This document shows, piece after piece, positions 1 through 6,394 of a DNA stretch of 12,776 bases. The stretch's first letter is position 1, and each line of letters begins with the position of its first letter. The stretch is from NCBI GenBank assembly GCA_046733275.1, contig JBKPOW010000158.1:1-12776 (forward strand), read 5' to 3'. The translations under genes and the position numbers were made by a program. The stretch comes from VRUE01 sp046733275 (GTDB taxonomy: Bacteria > Actinomycetota > Thermoleophilia > Solirubrobacterales > 70-9). The notes below the pieces were generated by a model. That model saw only the letters and a program-made list of their open reading frames with translations, did no database searches and had not been told where the DNA came from.

Positions 1-873
1 CTGCTGGGCCTGGCCGCGCGGACGGTCTGGGGGGAGGCGCCCGAGCAGCTCTCGGTGCTGCACGTGCTCTTCTACACCGCTGCCGCGGGTAGCTTCGACA
101 AGCTGATCGACACCGAGGGAGGGGCCCAGCAGGATCGCCTCGACGGCGGCGCGCAGCTGCTGCCCCTGGGTCTTGCCCAGTCGCTGGGCGAACGCGTGCG
201 GCTGGGCGCTCCGGTGCGGAGGATCGAGCAGGGCGAGGACGGGGTCCGCGTCGTTGCCGACGGGATCGAGGTCGAGGCCACCCGGGCGATCGTCGCCGTG
301 CCCCCGGCGATCGCCGCCAGGATCGAGCTCGAGCCGCTGCCGCCGGGCCGGCCGCAGCTCGCCGAGCGCCTCCGCCCCGGCGCGCTGACCAAGTGCATGG
401 CGCTCTACGAGGAGCCCTTCTGGCGTGGCGACGGGCTCAGCGGCGAGGCGGTGACCGACGCCGGCCCGGTCACGCTCACCTTCGACAGCTCACCCCGCGA
501 CGGCTCGGCCGGCGTCCTGCTCGGCTTCGTCGGCGGGCCCGAGGCGCGCGAGCTGGCGGCGCTGCCGCCGCAGGAGCGCCGCGGGCCGGTCCTCGCCTGC
601 CTCGAGCGCCTCTTCGGCCCGCGCGCCGCCCGGCCGCTCGAGTACGCCGAACAGACCTGGTCGGAAGAGGAGTGGTCCGGCGGCGGGCCGACCTCGAACT
701 TCGGCCCCGGTGGCGTGACCGCCTGCGGCGAGGCCCTGCGCGAGCCGGCGGGCCGCATCCACTGGGCCGGCACCGAGACCGCCACCGTCTGGAGCGGCTA
801 CATGGAGGGCGCCCTGCAGGCTGGCGAGCGAGTTGCCGCCGAGGTGCTGGAAAGCGGTCGTGCGGTCGGCTAG
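1..873 (+). CDS. Flavin monoamine oxidase family protein, 5'-truncated by window edge
   Basis: The frame is open from base 1, so the N-terminal FAD-binding Rossmann region lies upstream and only the last 290 residues are visible. FAD-dependent amine oxidases oxidise amines to imines, releasing H2O2. The family is shown by the GGAQQDRLDGG stretch (visible residues 40-50), the substrate-domain motif beginning at FDSSP, and the C-terminal FAD-binding signature WAGTETATVWSGYMEG (255-270), which closely resembles monoamine oxidase A/B. In MAO-A/B the flavin is linked to a Cys in SGGCY. Here the same place reads SGGGPT (Gly at visible residue 229, bases 685-687), so FAD is probably not covalently bound. 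Substrate is unknown. The stop is TAG at 871-873. A GTG at 55 is internal and not the true start, because conserved sequence continues before it. Confidence 0.9.
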   Translation: MLGLAARTVWGEAPEQLSVLHVLFYTAAAGSFDKLIDTEGGAQQDRLDGGAQLLPLGLAQSLGERVRLGAPVRRIEQGEDGVRVVADGIEVEATRAIVAVPPAIAARIELEPLPPGRPQLAERLRPGALTKCMALYEEPFWRGDGLSGEAVTDAGPVTLTFDSSPRDGSAGVLLGFVGGPEARELAALPPQERRGPVLACLERLFGPRAARPLEYAEQTWSEEEWSGGGPTSNFGPGGVTACGEALREPAGRIHWAGTETATVWSGYMEGALQAGERVAAEVLESGRAVG

Positions 874-905
874 GGTCGGAGAGACCGCGCCACCGACCAG
901 AGGAG
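871..905 (+). promoter_or_regulatory. Candidate -10 box and Shine-Dalgarno site for the DUF4234 gene
   Basis: TAGGGT (871-876) overlaps the stop codon of the oxidase gene and fits the actinobacterial TANNNT -10 pattern. It would give a leader of about 30 bases. AGAGGAG (899-905) is a clear ribosome binding site six bases before the ATG at 912. No convincing -35 box is seen. The GGTCGG/CCGACC pair (874-879 and 893-898) could form a small hairpin in the leader. The ribosome site is solid. The promoter is a weak inference from one hexamer. Confidence 0.45.
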
Positions 906-911
906 CCCCGC

Positions 912-1427
912 ATGGCGTACGAAATGAAGATCCGCGGCAGCGAGGACGAGGTGAAGGTCCGCAGCCCGTGGGCCGCCGCCCTGCTGCCGATCGTCACTCT
1001 CGGCATCTACCACTTCGTCTGGTGGTACAAGATCAACCGCGAGCTGCGCGACTACGGCCAGGCGAAAGGCTATGACCTCGGCCAGAACCCGACCAACTCG
1101 CTGTTGGCACTGGTGCCGGGCTTCCTCATCATCGTCCCGCCTCTGGTCAGCTACTGGCGCGGCACCAAGCGGGTGATGGGCGCCTCGCGACTGGCCGGCA
1201 AGGAGCCGCTCAACGGCTGGATCGCGCTGATCCTCTACCTGCTGCTCTCGCCGGCGTACTGGGCTTATATCCAGGTCTCGCTCAACGACGTCTGGCGCCA
1301 GGAAGCCGACCCGCTGCCCGGCCAGGAGCTGCCGGCGGCCTCGGACCTAAACCCCCAGCCGCTGCCGCCGGAACCGCCCGAGCAGCAGACGCCCCCCGCC
1401 TCGGAGCAGTCGCCGCCGAGCAGCTGA
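912..1427 (+). CDS. Small DUF4234-type integral membrane protein
   Basis: This is a 171-residue protein of unknown function. The pattern at residues 17-42 (RSPWAAALLPIVTLGIYHFV followed by WWYKI) is typical of DUF4234 proteins, which place a GIYxxxWxY motif in the first membrane helix. Three hydrophobic segments are visible at roughly 19-38, 63-82 and 101-122, joined by short charged loops. The tail (about 134-171) is rich in Pro, Gln and Ser and probably disordered. The ATG at 912 follows a strong AGAGGAG site by six bases. A longer in-frame reading upstream overlaps the oxidase gene and is a shadow. Neighbours give no functional hint: it stands 38 bases after an amine oxidase and 32 bases before rlmN. 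The family assignment rests on motif recognition. Confidence 0.82.
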   Translation: MAYEMKIRGSEDEVKVRSPWAAALLPIVTLGIYHFVWWYKINRELRDYGQAKGYDLGQNPTNSLLALVPGFLIIVPPLVSYWRGTKRVMGASRLAGKEPLNGWIALILYLLLSPAYWAYIQVSLNDVWRQEADPLPGQELPAASDLNPQPLPPEPPEQQTPPASEQSPPSS

Positions 1428-1434
1428 GCGCGAA

Positions 1435-1459
1435 GCCGGCGGTCCCTAGACTCGCCGGC
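1435..1459 (+). promoter_or_regulatory. Leaderless-type -10 box inside an inverted repeat, directly before rlmN
   Basis: TAGACT (1447-1452) matches the TANNNT -10 pattern and ends seven bases before the ATG at 1460. That is the usual layout of leaderless actinobacterial transcripts, and no Shine-Dalgarno site is present. The box lies in the 11-base centre of a perfect inverted repeat, GCCGGCG (1435-1441) and CGCCGGC (1453-1459), which ends exactly at the start codon. The repeat could be an operator or an end-of-gene hairpin for the upstream gene. Promoter activity is inferred from position and hexamer only. Confidence 0.5.
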
Positions 1460-2440
1460 ATGGACAGGGACCTGCTCGAGCGCGTTCTCGCCGCCGCCGG
1501 CGAGCCCTCCTACCGCGCCTCCCAGGTGTGGGAGTGGGTGGCGCGCGGGGCACGCTCCTACGCCGAGATGACCAACCTGCCGGCGCCGCTGCGTGCGCGG
1601 CTGGAGGAGGAGCTGCCGCTCTCCACGCTTGCGCTGCGGGCCGAGGCGAAGTCGGACGACGGCACGGTCAAGGCGCTCTTCCACACCGGCGACGGGCGGG
1701 CGGTCGAGGCGGTGCTGATGCGCTACCGTGACGGCCGCCGCTCGGTCTGCCTCTCCTCGCAATCGGGCTGCCCGCTGACCTGCACCTTCTGCGCCACCGG
1801 CCAGATGAAGTTCGGCCGCAACCTGAGCGCCGATGAGATCCTCGACCAGGCCCTGCACTTTCGCCGCCTCGAAGCGATCGACCACGTCGTCTTCATGGGC
1901 ATGGGAGAGCCGACGATGAACCTCAACGCGGTCCTTGGCGCCTGCGAACGGCTGCCCGACCTTGGCGTCACCCACCGCCGCACGGCGATCTCGACCGTCG
2001 GCTGGGTGCCGGGGATCGACCGGCTGGCCGAAACCGCGATGCCGGTTGCCCTCGCCCTCTCGCTGCACGCGCCCAACGACGGCCTGCGCTCGCGGCTGAT
2101 GCCGGTCAACGACCGCTACCCGCTGGCCGAGGTGCTCGCCGCCTGCCAGCGCTACCGCGCGCGCCGCCGGCGCAAGGTCTTCGTCGAGTACGTGATGCTC
2201 GACGGCGTCAACGACCTGCCCGAGCACGCGCGCGAGCTCGCCGCCCTGCTCGACCGCCGCGCCTACAAGGTCAACTTGATCCCCTACAACCCGACCGGAG
2301 CCTACGACGGCTCCCCGCCGGAGCGGATCGAGCGCTTCCGCGCGATCCTCGCCGAGCACGGCCTCGCCGCCACCGTGCGCCTCACCCGCGGCCGCGACAT
2401 CGACGCCGCCTGCGGGCAGCTCGCTGCCGCTTCCACCTGA
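1460..2440 (+). CDS. rlmN: 23S rRNA (adenine2503-C2)-methyltransferase RlmN, radical SAM
   Basis: RlmN uses a 4Fe-4S cluster and S-adenosylmethionine to place a methyl group on C2 of A2503 in 23S rRNA; in several bacteria it also acts on A37 of some tRNAs. The 326-residue protein carries the radical SAM motif CPLTCTFC with cluster cysteines 104, 108 and 111. The two catalytic cysteines of the family are also present: Cys97 in SVCLSS, seven residues before the first cluster Cys as in E. coli, and Cys318 in GRDIDAACGQL. GMGEP (147-151) is the SAM-binding motif. The RGRDID-type C-terminus and the small N-terminal helical domain fit RlmN. Length is slightly below the usual 340-380. The ATG at 1460 lacks a Shine-Dalgarno site but sits behind a leaderless-type -10 box. 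It is likely a stand-alone housekeeping gene, followed by a hairpin. Confidence 0.96.
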   Translation: MDRDLLERVLAAAGEPSYRASQVWEWVARGARSYAEMTNLPAPLRARLEEELPLSTLALRAEAKSDDGTVKALFHTGDGRAVEAVLMRYRDGRRSVCLSSQSGCPLTCTFCATGQMKFGRNLSADEILDQALHFRRLEAIDHVVFMGMGEPTMNLNAVLGACERLPDLGVTHRRTAISTVGWVPGIDRLAETAMPVALALSLHAPNDGLRSRLMPVNDRYPLAEVLAACQRYRARRRRKVFVEYVMLDGVNDLPEHARELAALLDRRAYKVNLIPYNPTGAYDGSPPERIERFRAILAEHGLAATVRLTRGRDIDAACGQLAAAST

Positions 2441-2450
2441 ACACGCCGGA

Positions 2451-2481
2451 CGCCTTTGTCAGGTGTAGCCGGACAAGGGCG
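2451..2481 (+). terminator. Hairpin after rlmN, probable transcript end
   Basis: CGCCTTTGTC (2451-2460) pairs with GACAAGGGCG (2472-2481) over ten positions with one G-U pair, leaving an 11-base loop. It starts ten bases after the rlmN stop and lies upstream of the likely P450 promoter, so it can close the rlmN transcript. There is no T-run behind it, so intrinsic termination would be imperfect. A second pairing, CACCTGA (2434-2440) with TCAGGTG (2459-2465), would exclude the first. Confidence 0.5.
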
Positions 2482-2512
2482 CCCGGGACACTGGACTGGC
2501 CAGCCAGCCAGC

Positions 2513-2526
2513 TAGGATCGACAGCG
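2513..2526 (+). promoter_or_regulatory. Leaderless-type -10 box for the P450 gene
   Basis: TAGGAT (2513-2518) fits TANNNT and is followed by eight bases before the ATG at 2527, the spacing of a leaderless start. No Shine-Dalgarno site is seen before that ATG. Just upstream the sequence repeats CCAGCCAGCCAG. No clear -35 box is visible. This is inferred from position and hexamer. Confidence 0.5.
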
Positions 2527-3978
2527 ATGCCGATCGAGACCGCCGACACGCCCGAGCGCCGCGTGCCACCGCCGGTCCAGCTCAGCGACAGCCCGCTCCG
2601 CCGCCTCGCCGAAGACGTGGCGGCCGAGGTGTGGGTCAGACGCAACGGCGGTTATCCGCCCGGGGAGCTCGACTTCAGCGTCGCCCGCACGCGGGCCGCC
2701 GCGCACGACCCTCTGCCGATGCTGCTCGACCTTTACGAAAGGTTCGGGCCGATCTTTAGCGCCCGCCTCCTCCACCACCCCGTGGTCTTCATGCTTGGCC
2801 CGGAGGCCAACCACTTCATTACCATTTCCCACCCGGAGAACTTCCACTGGCGCGAGTCGAGCTTCGGCGACCTGATCCCGCTGCTCGGCGACGGCCTGCT
2901 GACCATCGACGACGCCTACCACGATCGCGCCCGCGAGATCATGATGCCCGCCTTCCACCGCGAGCAGGTCGCTGCCTCGGTGGCGGCGATGGTCGCCGAG
3001 GCGACGCCGGCGATCGAGCGCCTGCACCCGGGTGAGACGGTCGACATTTACGAGTGGATGCGGGGGTTGGCGATGCGGATCGCGATGCGGGCGCTGCTCG
3101 GCCTCGATCCCGACGAGGCGGGCAAGGGCGCCGCCGCCGCGCACCACTTCGAGCGGGCGCTCGGCTTCTACGGCATCGACTTCCACCTGCGCCTGCTGCG
3201 CGGGCCGGGCTCGCCCTGGTCGAAGATGGTCGGCTCGCGGGCGATCCTCGACGAGATCGTCTATGCCGAGATCGCCCAGCGGCGCGCGGACCCCGACCCC
3301 GATCGGATGGACATCCTCAGCCTGCTGCTCGGCGTGCGCGACGAGGCGGGGGAGGGCTTCTCCGACAAGGAGGTGCGCGACCAGGTGATGACCCTGATGT
3401 TTGCCGGCCACGACACCTCGACCTCGACCCTGACCTTCATGATGCACGAGCTGGCGCGGCATCCCGAGGTAGTCGAGCGGCTCTGCTCGGAGCAGGACGA
3501 GGTGCTGGGCGGCGAGCCGCCCGACATCGACCGGCTTGAGCGCGAGATGCCCTACCTCGAGATGGTCATGGACGAGGTCCTGCGCCTCTACCCGCCGGCC
3601 TGGATCGGGCCGCGCCGCGCCGTGCGCGACTTCGAGTTCGGCGGCCACGAGGTAAAGCGCGGCGCCTACGTCAACTACTGCTCCTGGGCCAGCCACCGCA
3701 TCCCCGAGGTCTTCCCAGATCCCGAGGCGTTCATCCCCGAGCGCTTCACCCGCGAGCGCAAGGCGGCGCTGCCGCGTGGCGCCTACGTGCCCTTCGGTGG
3801 CGGGCGGCGGATCTGCATCGGCAAGCGCTTCGGCCAGACCGAGGTCAAGCTGGTGGCGACGATGCTGCTGCAGCGCCTGCGCCTCGACGCCCTCCCCGGC
3901 CGCACGATGACGGTCAGGCAGATGCCGACGCTCTCGCCCAAGGGCGGCTTGCCGATGCGGGTCCTCCCCCGCGTCTGA
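2527..3978 (+). CDS. Cytochrome P450 monooxygenase (soluble)
   Basis: A 483-residue haem-thiolate monooxygenase that inserts one oxygen atom from O2 into an organic substrate, using electrons from a redox partner. All hallmark motifs are present in order: helix C region with YHDRAREIMMPAFH (131-144), helix I oxygen-activation motif AGHDTS (293-298), the ExxR pair Glu350/Arg353, PERF (404-407), and the haem loop FGGGRRICIG (423-432) with the axial ligand Cys430. No N-terminal membrane anchor is visible, so it should be cytosolic. PAFH and the haem loop look like the CYP102/CYP4-like fatty-acid hydroxylase side of the family, but substrate cannot be read from the sequence. No ferredoxin, ferredoxin reductase or fused reductase is in the window, so electrons must come from elsewhere. 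The ATG at 2527 follows a leaderless-type -10 box. Confidence 0.96.
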   Translation: MPIETADTPERRVPPPVQLSDSPLRRLAEDVAAEVWVRRNGGYPPGELDFSVARTRAAAHDPLPMLLDLYERFGPIFSARLLHHPVVFMLGPEANHFITISHPENFHWRESSFGDLIPLLGDGLLTIDDAYHDRAREIMMPAFHREQVAASVAAMVAEATPAIERLHPGETVDIYEWMRGLAMRIAMRALLGLDPDEAGKGAAAAHHFERALGFYGIDFHLRLLRGPGSPWSKMVGSRAILDEIVYAEIAQRRADPDPDRMDILSLLLGVRDEAGEGFSDKEVRDQVMTLMFAGHDTSTSTLTFMMHELARHPEVVERLCSEQDEVLGGEPPDIDRLEREMPYLEMVMDEVLRLYPPAWIGPRRAVRDFEFGGHEVKRGAYVNYCSWASHRIPEVFPDPEAFIPERFTRERKAALPRGAYVPFGGGRRICIGKRFGQTEVKLVATMLLQRLRLDALPGRTMTVRQMPTLSPKGGLPMRVLPRV

Positions 3979-3979
3979 C

Positions 3980-4035
3980 CGCTCCGCTGTTCCTTACCCC
4001 TACATAGGGTAGGGCCGAAAAGGAACAGCGGAGCG
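3980..4035. terminator. Bidirectional hairpin between convergent P450 and glutamine synthetase genes
   Basis: CGCTCCGCTGTTCCTT (3980-3995) and AAGGAACAGCGGAGCG (4020-4035) are perfect reverse complements, forming a 16-bp stem. Within the 24-base loop CCCTAC and GTAGGG can pair again. It begins just after the P450 stop (3976-3978) and ends 12 bases from the glutamine synthetase stop (4047-4049), so it can end both transcripts. No T-run follows on either strand. Confidence 0.75.
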
Positions 4036-4046
4036 TACTCGCGCCG

Positions 4047-6191
4047 CTACTTGATGAAGAGCATCTCCTCGTACTTGGGCAGCGGCCAGAGGTCGTCGGC
4101 GACGACCTTCTCCAGCTTGTCGGCCGCCTCGCGCACCTGAGCCATCGCGGCGATCTGCTTGTCGCGGGCGTGGATCGCCATCTCCATGCCCTCGAGACCG
4201 GGGTCGGCGTTGGCCGCCTCGAGCTCGCCCAGGGCGGCGACCAGCTCGTCGACTAGGCCGCGCAGCTCTCCCTCGATCGCGGAGACGCCCGACGCGGCGA
4301 TCAGCGCCAGGTGGCGCAGCGCCGCCGGCAGGATCATCGTCTTGGCGATCGAGAAGGTGGTCTCCGCCTCGATGTTCGCGCGGATCCAGTACTGCTCGAC
4401 CCAGACCTCGTAGCGCGACTCCAACTCGCGCTTGGAGAGCACCTCGTAGTTCTCGAACGCCGCGACCGTGGGGTCGCTGAGCACCTCGGGCAGCGCCTCG
4501 GGCGTCGTCCGCAGGTTCTTCAGCCCGCGCTGCTCGGCTTCCGCGTGCCAGGCCTCGTCGTAGTTGTCGCCGCCGAAGCAGACCTGCTTGTTGGCGGCGT
4601 AGGAGTCCTTGACGACCTCGATAACGGCCTCGGCGACGTCGGCGCCGCCTGACGTCTTCGCCCCGAGCTTGTCGGCCAGCTCGTCGATCGCCTCGGCGAC
4701 GATCGTGTTGAGCACCGTGTTGGGGAAGGCGAGCGACATGCTCGAACCCAGCGCGCGGAACTCGAATTTGTTGCCGGTGAAGGCGAAGGGCGAGGTGCGG
4801 TTGCGGTCGCCGCCGTGCATCGGCAGCGTCGGCAGCACCGTCGCCCCCAGCTCGAGGAAGGAGGCCGGGGTGTGCGGGTCCCCCTCGCCGGTGGCGATCG
4901 CCTCGAAGACCTTCTCCAGCTCGGCGCCGAGGAAGATCGAGATGATCGCCGGCGGCGCCTCGTTGGCGCCGAGGCGATGGTCCTGGCCGATGTTGGCGAC
5001 CGAGGCGCGTAGCAGCCCCTGGTGCTTGTTCACCGCCTGGATCACCGCCGCGCAGAAGAAGAGGAAGTGGATGTTGTCGGCCGGCGTGTCGCCGGGATCG
5101 AGCAGGTTGGAGCCGGTGTCGGTCCCCATCGACCAGTTGTTGTGCTTGCCCGAGCCGTTGACGCCGGCGAAGGGCTTCTCGTGCAGCAGGCAGACGAGGC
5201 CGTAGCGGCGGGCGACGCTTTCCAGCACCTGCATCATCAGCTGCTGGTGGTCGGAGCCGACGTTCGAGTTCTCGTACACCGGCGCGATCTCGTACTGGTT
5301 TGGCGCGACCTCGTTGTGGCGGGTCTTGACCGGGATGCCGAGCTTGCGTGCCTCCAGCTCGGCCTCCAACATGCAGGCGAGGATCCGCTCAGGGATCGAG
5401 CCGAAGTAGTGGTCGTCGAGCTCGTGGCCCTTGGGCGGCTTGGCGCCGAACAGGGTGCGGCCGGTGGCGATCAGGTCGGGCCGCTCGAAGAAGTACTGCT
5501 CGTCGATCAGGAAGTACTCCTGCTCGGGGCCGACCGTGGTGAAGACACGCTTGGCGTCCTCGTCGCCGAGTAGCCGCAGCGCCTTGATCGCCGAGCGCGA
5601 GAGGGCGTCCATCGAGCGCAGCAGCGGGATCTTCGCGTCGAGCGCCTCCCCGGTCCAGGAGGCGAAGGCGGTCGGGATGCAGAGCAGGGCGCCGTTCGGG
5701 TTCTCGAGGATGAAGGCGGGCGAGGTCGGGTCCCAGGCGGTGTAGCCGCGCGCCTCGAAGGTGGCGCGGACGCCGCCGGTGGGGAAGGAAGAGGCGTCGG
5801 GCTCGCCCTGGATCAGCTCCTTGCCGGAGAAGCCGGCGAGGGCCTTGCCCTCCTCGCCTGGCTCGAAGAACGAATCGTGCTTCTCCGCCGTGGAGCCGGT
5901 CAGCGGCTGGAACATGTGGGTGAAGTGGGTGGCGCCGTTCTCCAGCGCCCATTCCTTCATCGCCTCGGCGACGGCGTCGGCGAGGCTCTCGTCGAGTGCC
6001 TCGCCGTGCTCGAGGGTCGCCTGCAGCTTCTCGAAGACGTCGGCGGGCAGCCTTTCGCGCTGCACGGCAACGGAGAAGACGTTGGCGCCGAAGGGGTTGT
6101 TCTCGGGCAGGGTCAGGTCGAGCGCGCCGAGTGCCTCCCCGTTGGAGCTCCACTGCGCGGCGGTCACGTTCTGCTGGCGGATACGAGTCAT
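4047..6191 (-). CDS. glnN: Glutamine synthetase type III
   Basis: This enzyme makes glutamine from glutamate, ammonia and ATP. At 714 residues it matches the large type III form (about 700-730), not type I or II (about 350-470). Type III features include a long N-terminal region with NNPFGANVFS (31-40), HMFQPLTGSTAEKHDSFFEP (92-111) and SFPTGGVRATFEARGY (135-150). Active-site motifs follow: GPEQEYFLID (221-230), RHNEVAPNQYE (291-301), the glutamate-binding loop FAGVNGSGKHNNWSMGTDTG (341-360) and NRTSPFAFTGNKFEFR (464-479). A helical C-terminal region (about 620-714) ends in LFIK. Type III enzymes are dodecamers. The ATG at 6189-6191 has only a weak GAGGGA site 11 bases upstream. It is divergent from the beta-oxidation operon and shares its 203-bp control region. 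No P-II or adenylylation gene is nearby. Confidence 0.97.
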   Translation of the reverse strand: MTRIRQQNVTAAQWSSNGEALGALDLTLPENNPFGANVFSVAVQRERLPADVFEKLQATLEHGEALDESLADAVAEAMKEWALENGATHFTHMFQPLTGSTAEKHDSFFEPGEEGKALAGFSGKELIQGEPDASSFPTGGVRATFEARGYTAWDPTSPAFILENPNGALLCIPTAFASWTGEALDAKIPLLRSMDALSRSAIKALRLLGDEDAKRVFTTVGPEQEYFLIDEQYFFERPDLIATGRTLFGAKPPKGHELDDHYFGSIPERILACMLEAELEARKLGIPVKTRHNEVAPNQYEIAPVYENSNVGSDHQQLMMQVLESVARRYGLVCLLHEKPFAGVNGSGKHNNWSMGTDTGSNLLDPGDTPADNIHFLFFCAAVIQAVNKHQGLLRASVANIGQDHRLGANEAPPAIISIFLGAELEKVFEAIATGEGDPHTPASFLELGATVLPTLPMHGGDRNRTSPFAFTGNKFEFRALGSSMSLAFPNTVLNTIVAEAIDELADKLGAKTSGGADVAEAVIEVVKDSYAANKQVCFGGDNYDEAWHAEAEQRGLKNLRTTPEALPEVLSDPTVAAFENYEVLSKRELESRYEVWVEQYWIRANIEAETTFSIAKTMILPAALRHLALIAASGVSAIEGELRGLVDELVAALGELEAANADPGLEGMEMAIHARDKQIAAMAQVREAADKLEKVVADDLWPLPKYEEMLFIK

Positions 6192-6394
6192 TGCTGTGTC
6201 AATCCCTCACTTGGTCGAAGAGCCCAAGCAATTTAAAGGGAAGGCGCACGAAATGCCTTTGTACCGGGGTACAACGATCGCCCGCAGGGCTTGTCCGCAG
6301 TGCGACGCCACCTCTGTTCGGGGCGGCGGCCAAGGCCGATCCACTAGCCTCCGCGGCCCGCATCCCAAGCCAGAATCCGGAGGACTCAAGCTCA
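6192..6394. promoter_or_regulatory. Divergent control region, glutamine synthetase / beta-oxidation operon
   Basis: The 203 bp between two divergent starts must hold both promoters. On the - strand, TAAATT (6235 to 6230) in an AT-rich patch is the best -10 box for glutamine synthetase and would give a leader of about 32 bases. On the + strand, TAGCCT (6345-6350) is a possible -10 box for the operon, and GGAGG (6379-6383) is its ribosome binding site, 11 bases before the ATG at 6395. A palindrome lies between them (6259-6274). No -35 box is convincing on either strand. I see no small gene here. Confidence 0.6.
6259..6274. promoter_or_regulatory. 16-bp palindrome, candidate operator
   Basis: TTGTACC, a central GG and GGTACAA form perfect seven-base arms around a two-base centre, which can also be read as TTGTA-N6-TACAA. 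The site stands alone in the divergent spacer, 67 bases upstream of the glutamine synthetase start and about 120 bases from the operon start. Symmetry and position suggest binding by a dimeric regulator. The 5-6-5 layout recalls CRP/FNR-type sites, and the GTAC core also recalls some GntR-family operators. The regulator is unknown. Confidence 0.5.

Noticed and set aside
393..911. In-frame upstream extension of the DUF4234 protein
   Set aside because: It overlaps the amine oxidase gene in another frame and reads as Arg/Ala-rich low-complexity sequence. The ATG at 912 has a strong ribosome site.
1265..2359. Long open frame on the - strand opposite rlmN (and similar ones at 2512-3696, 6782-8266, 7603-9042, and + strand 10998-12578)
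   Set aside because: Each lies opposite a gene with clear catalytic motifs. Their compositions are extreme (Arg, Ala, Gly, Asp, Val or His-rich) with no recognisable motif, as expected for antisense frames in GC-rich DNA.
5996..6394. In-frame upstream extension of the fused beta-oxidation enzyme
   Set aside because: It runs into the glutamine synthetase gene on the other strand and is Arg/Ser-rich. The NAD-binding strand starts right after the ATG at 6395.
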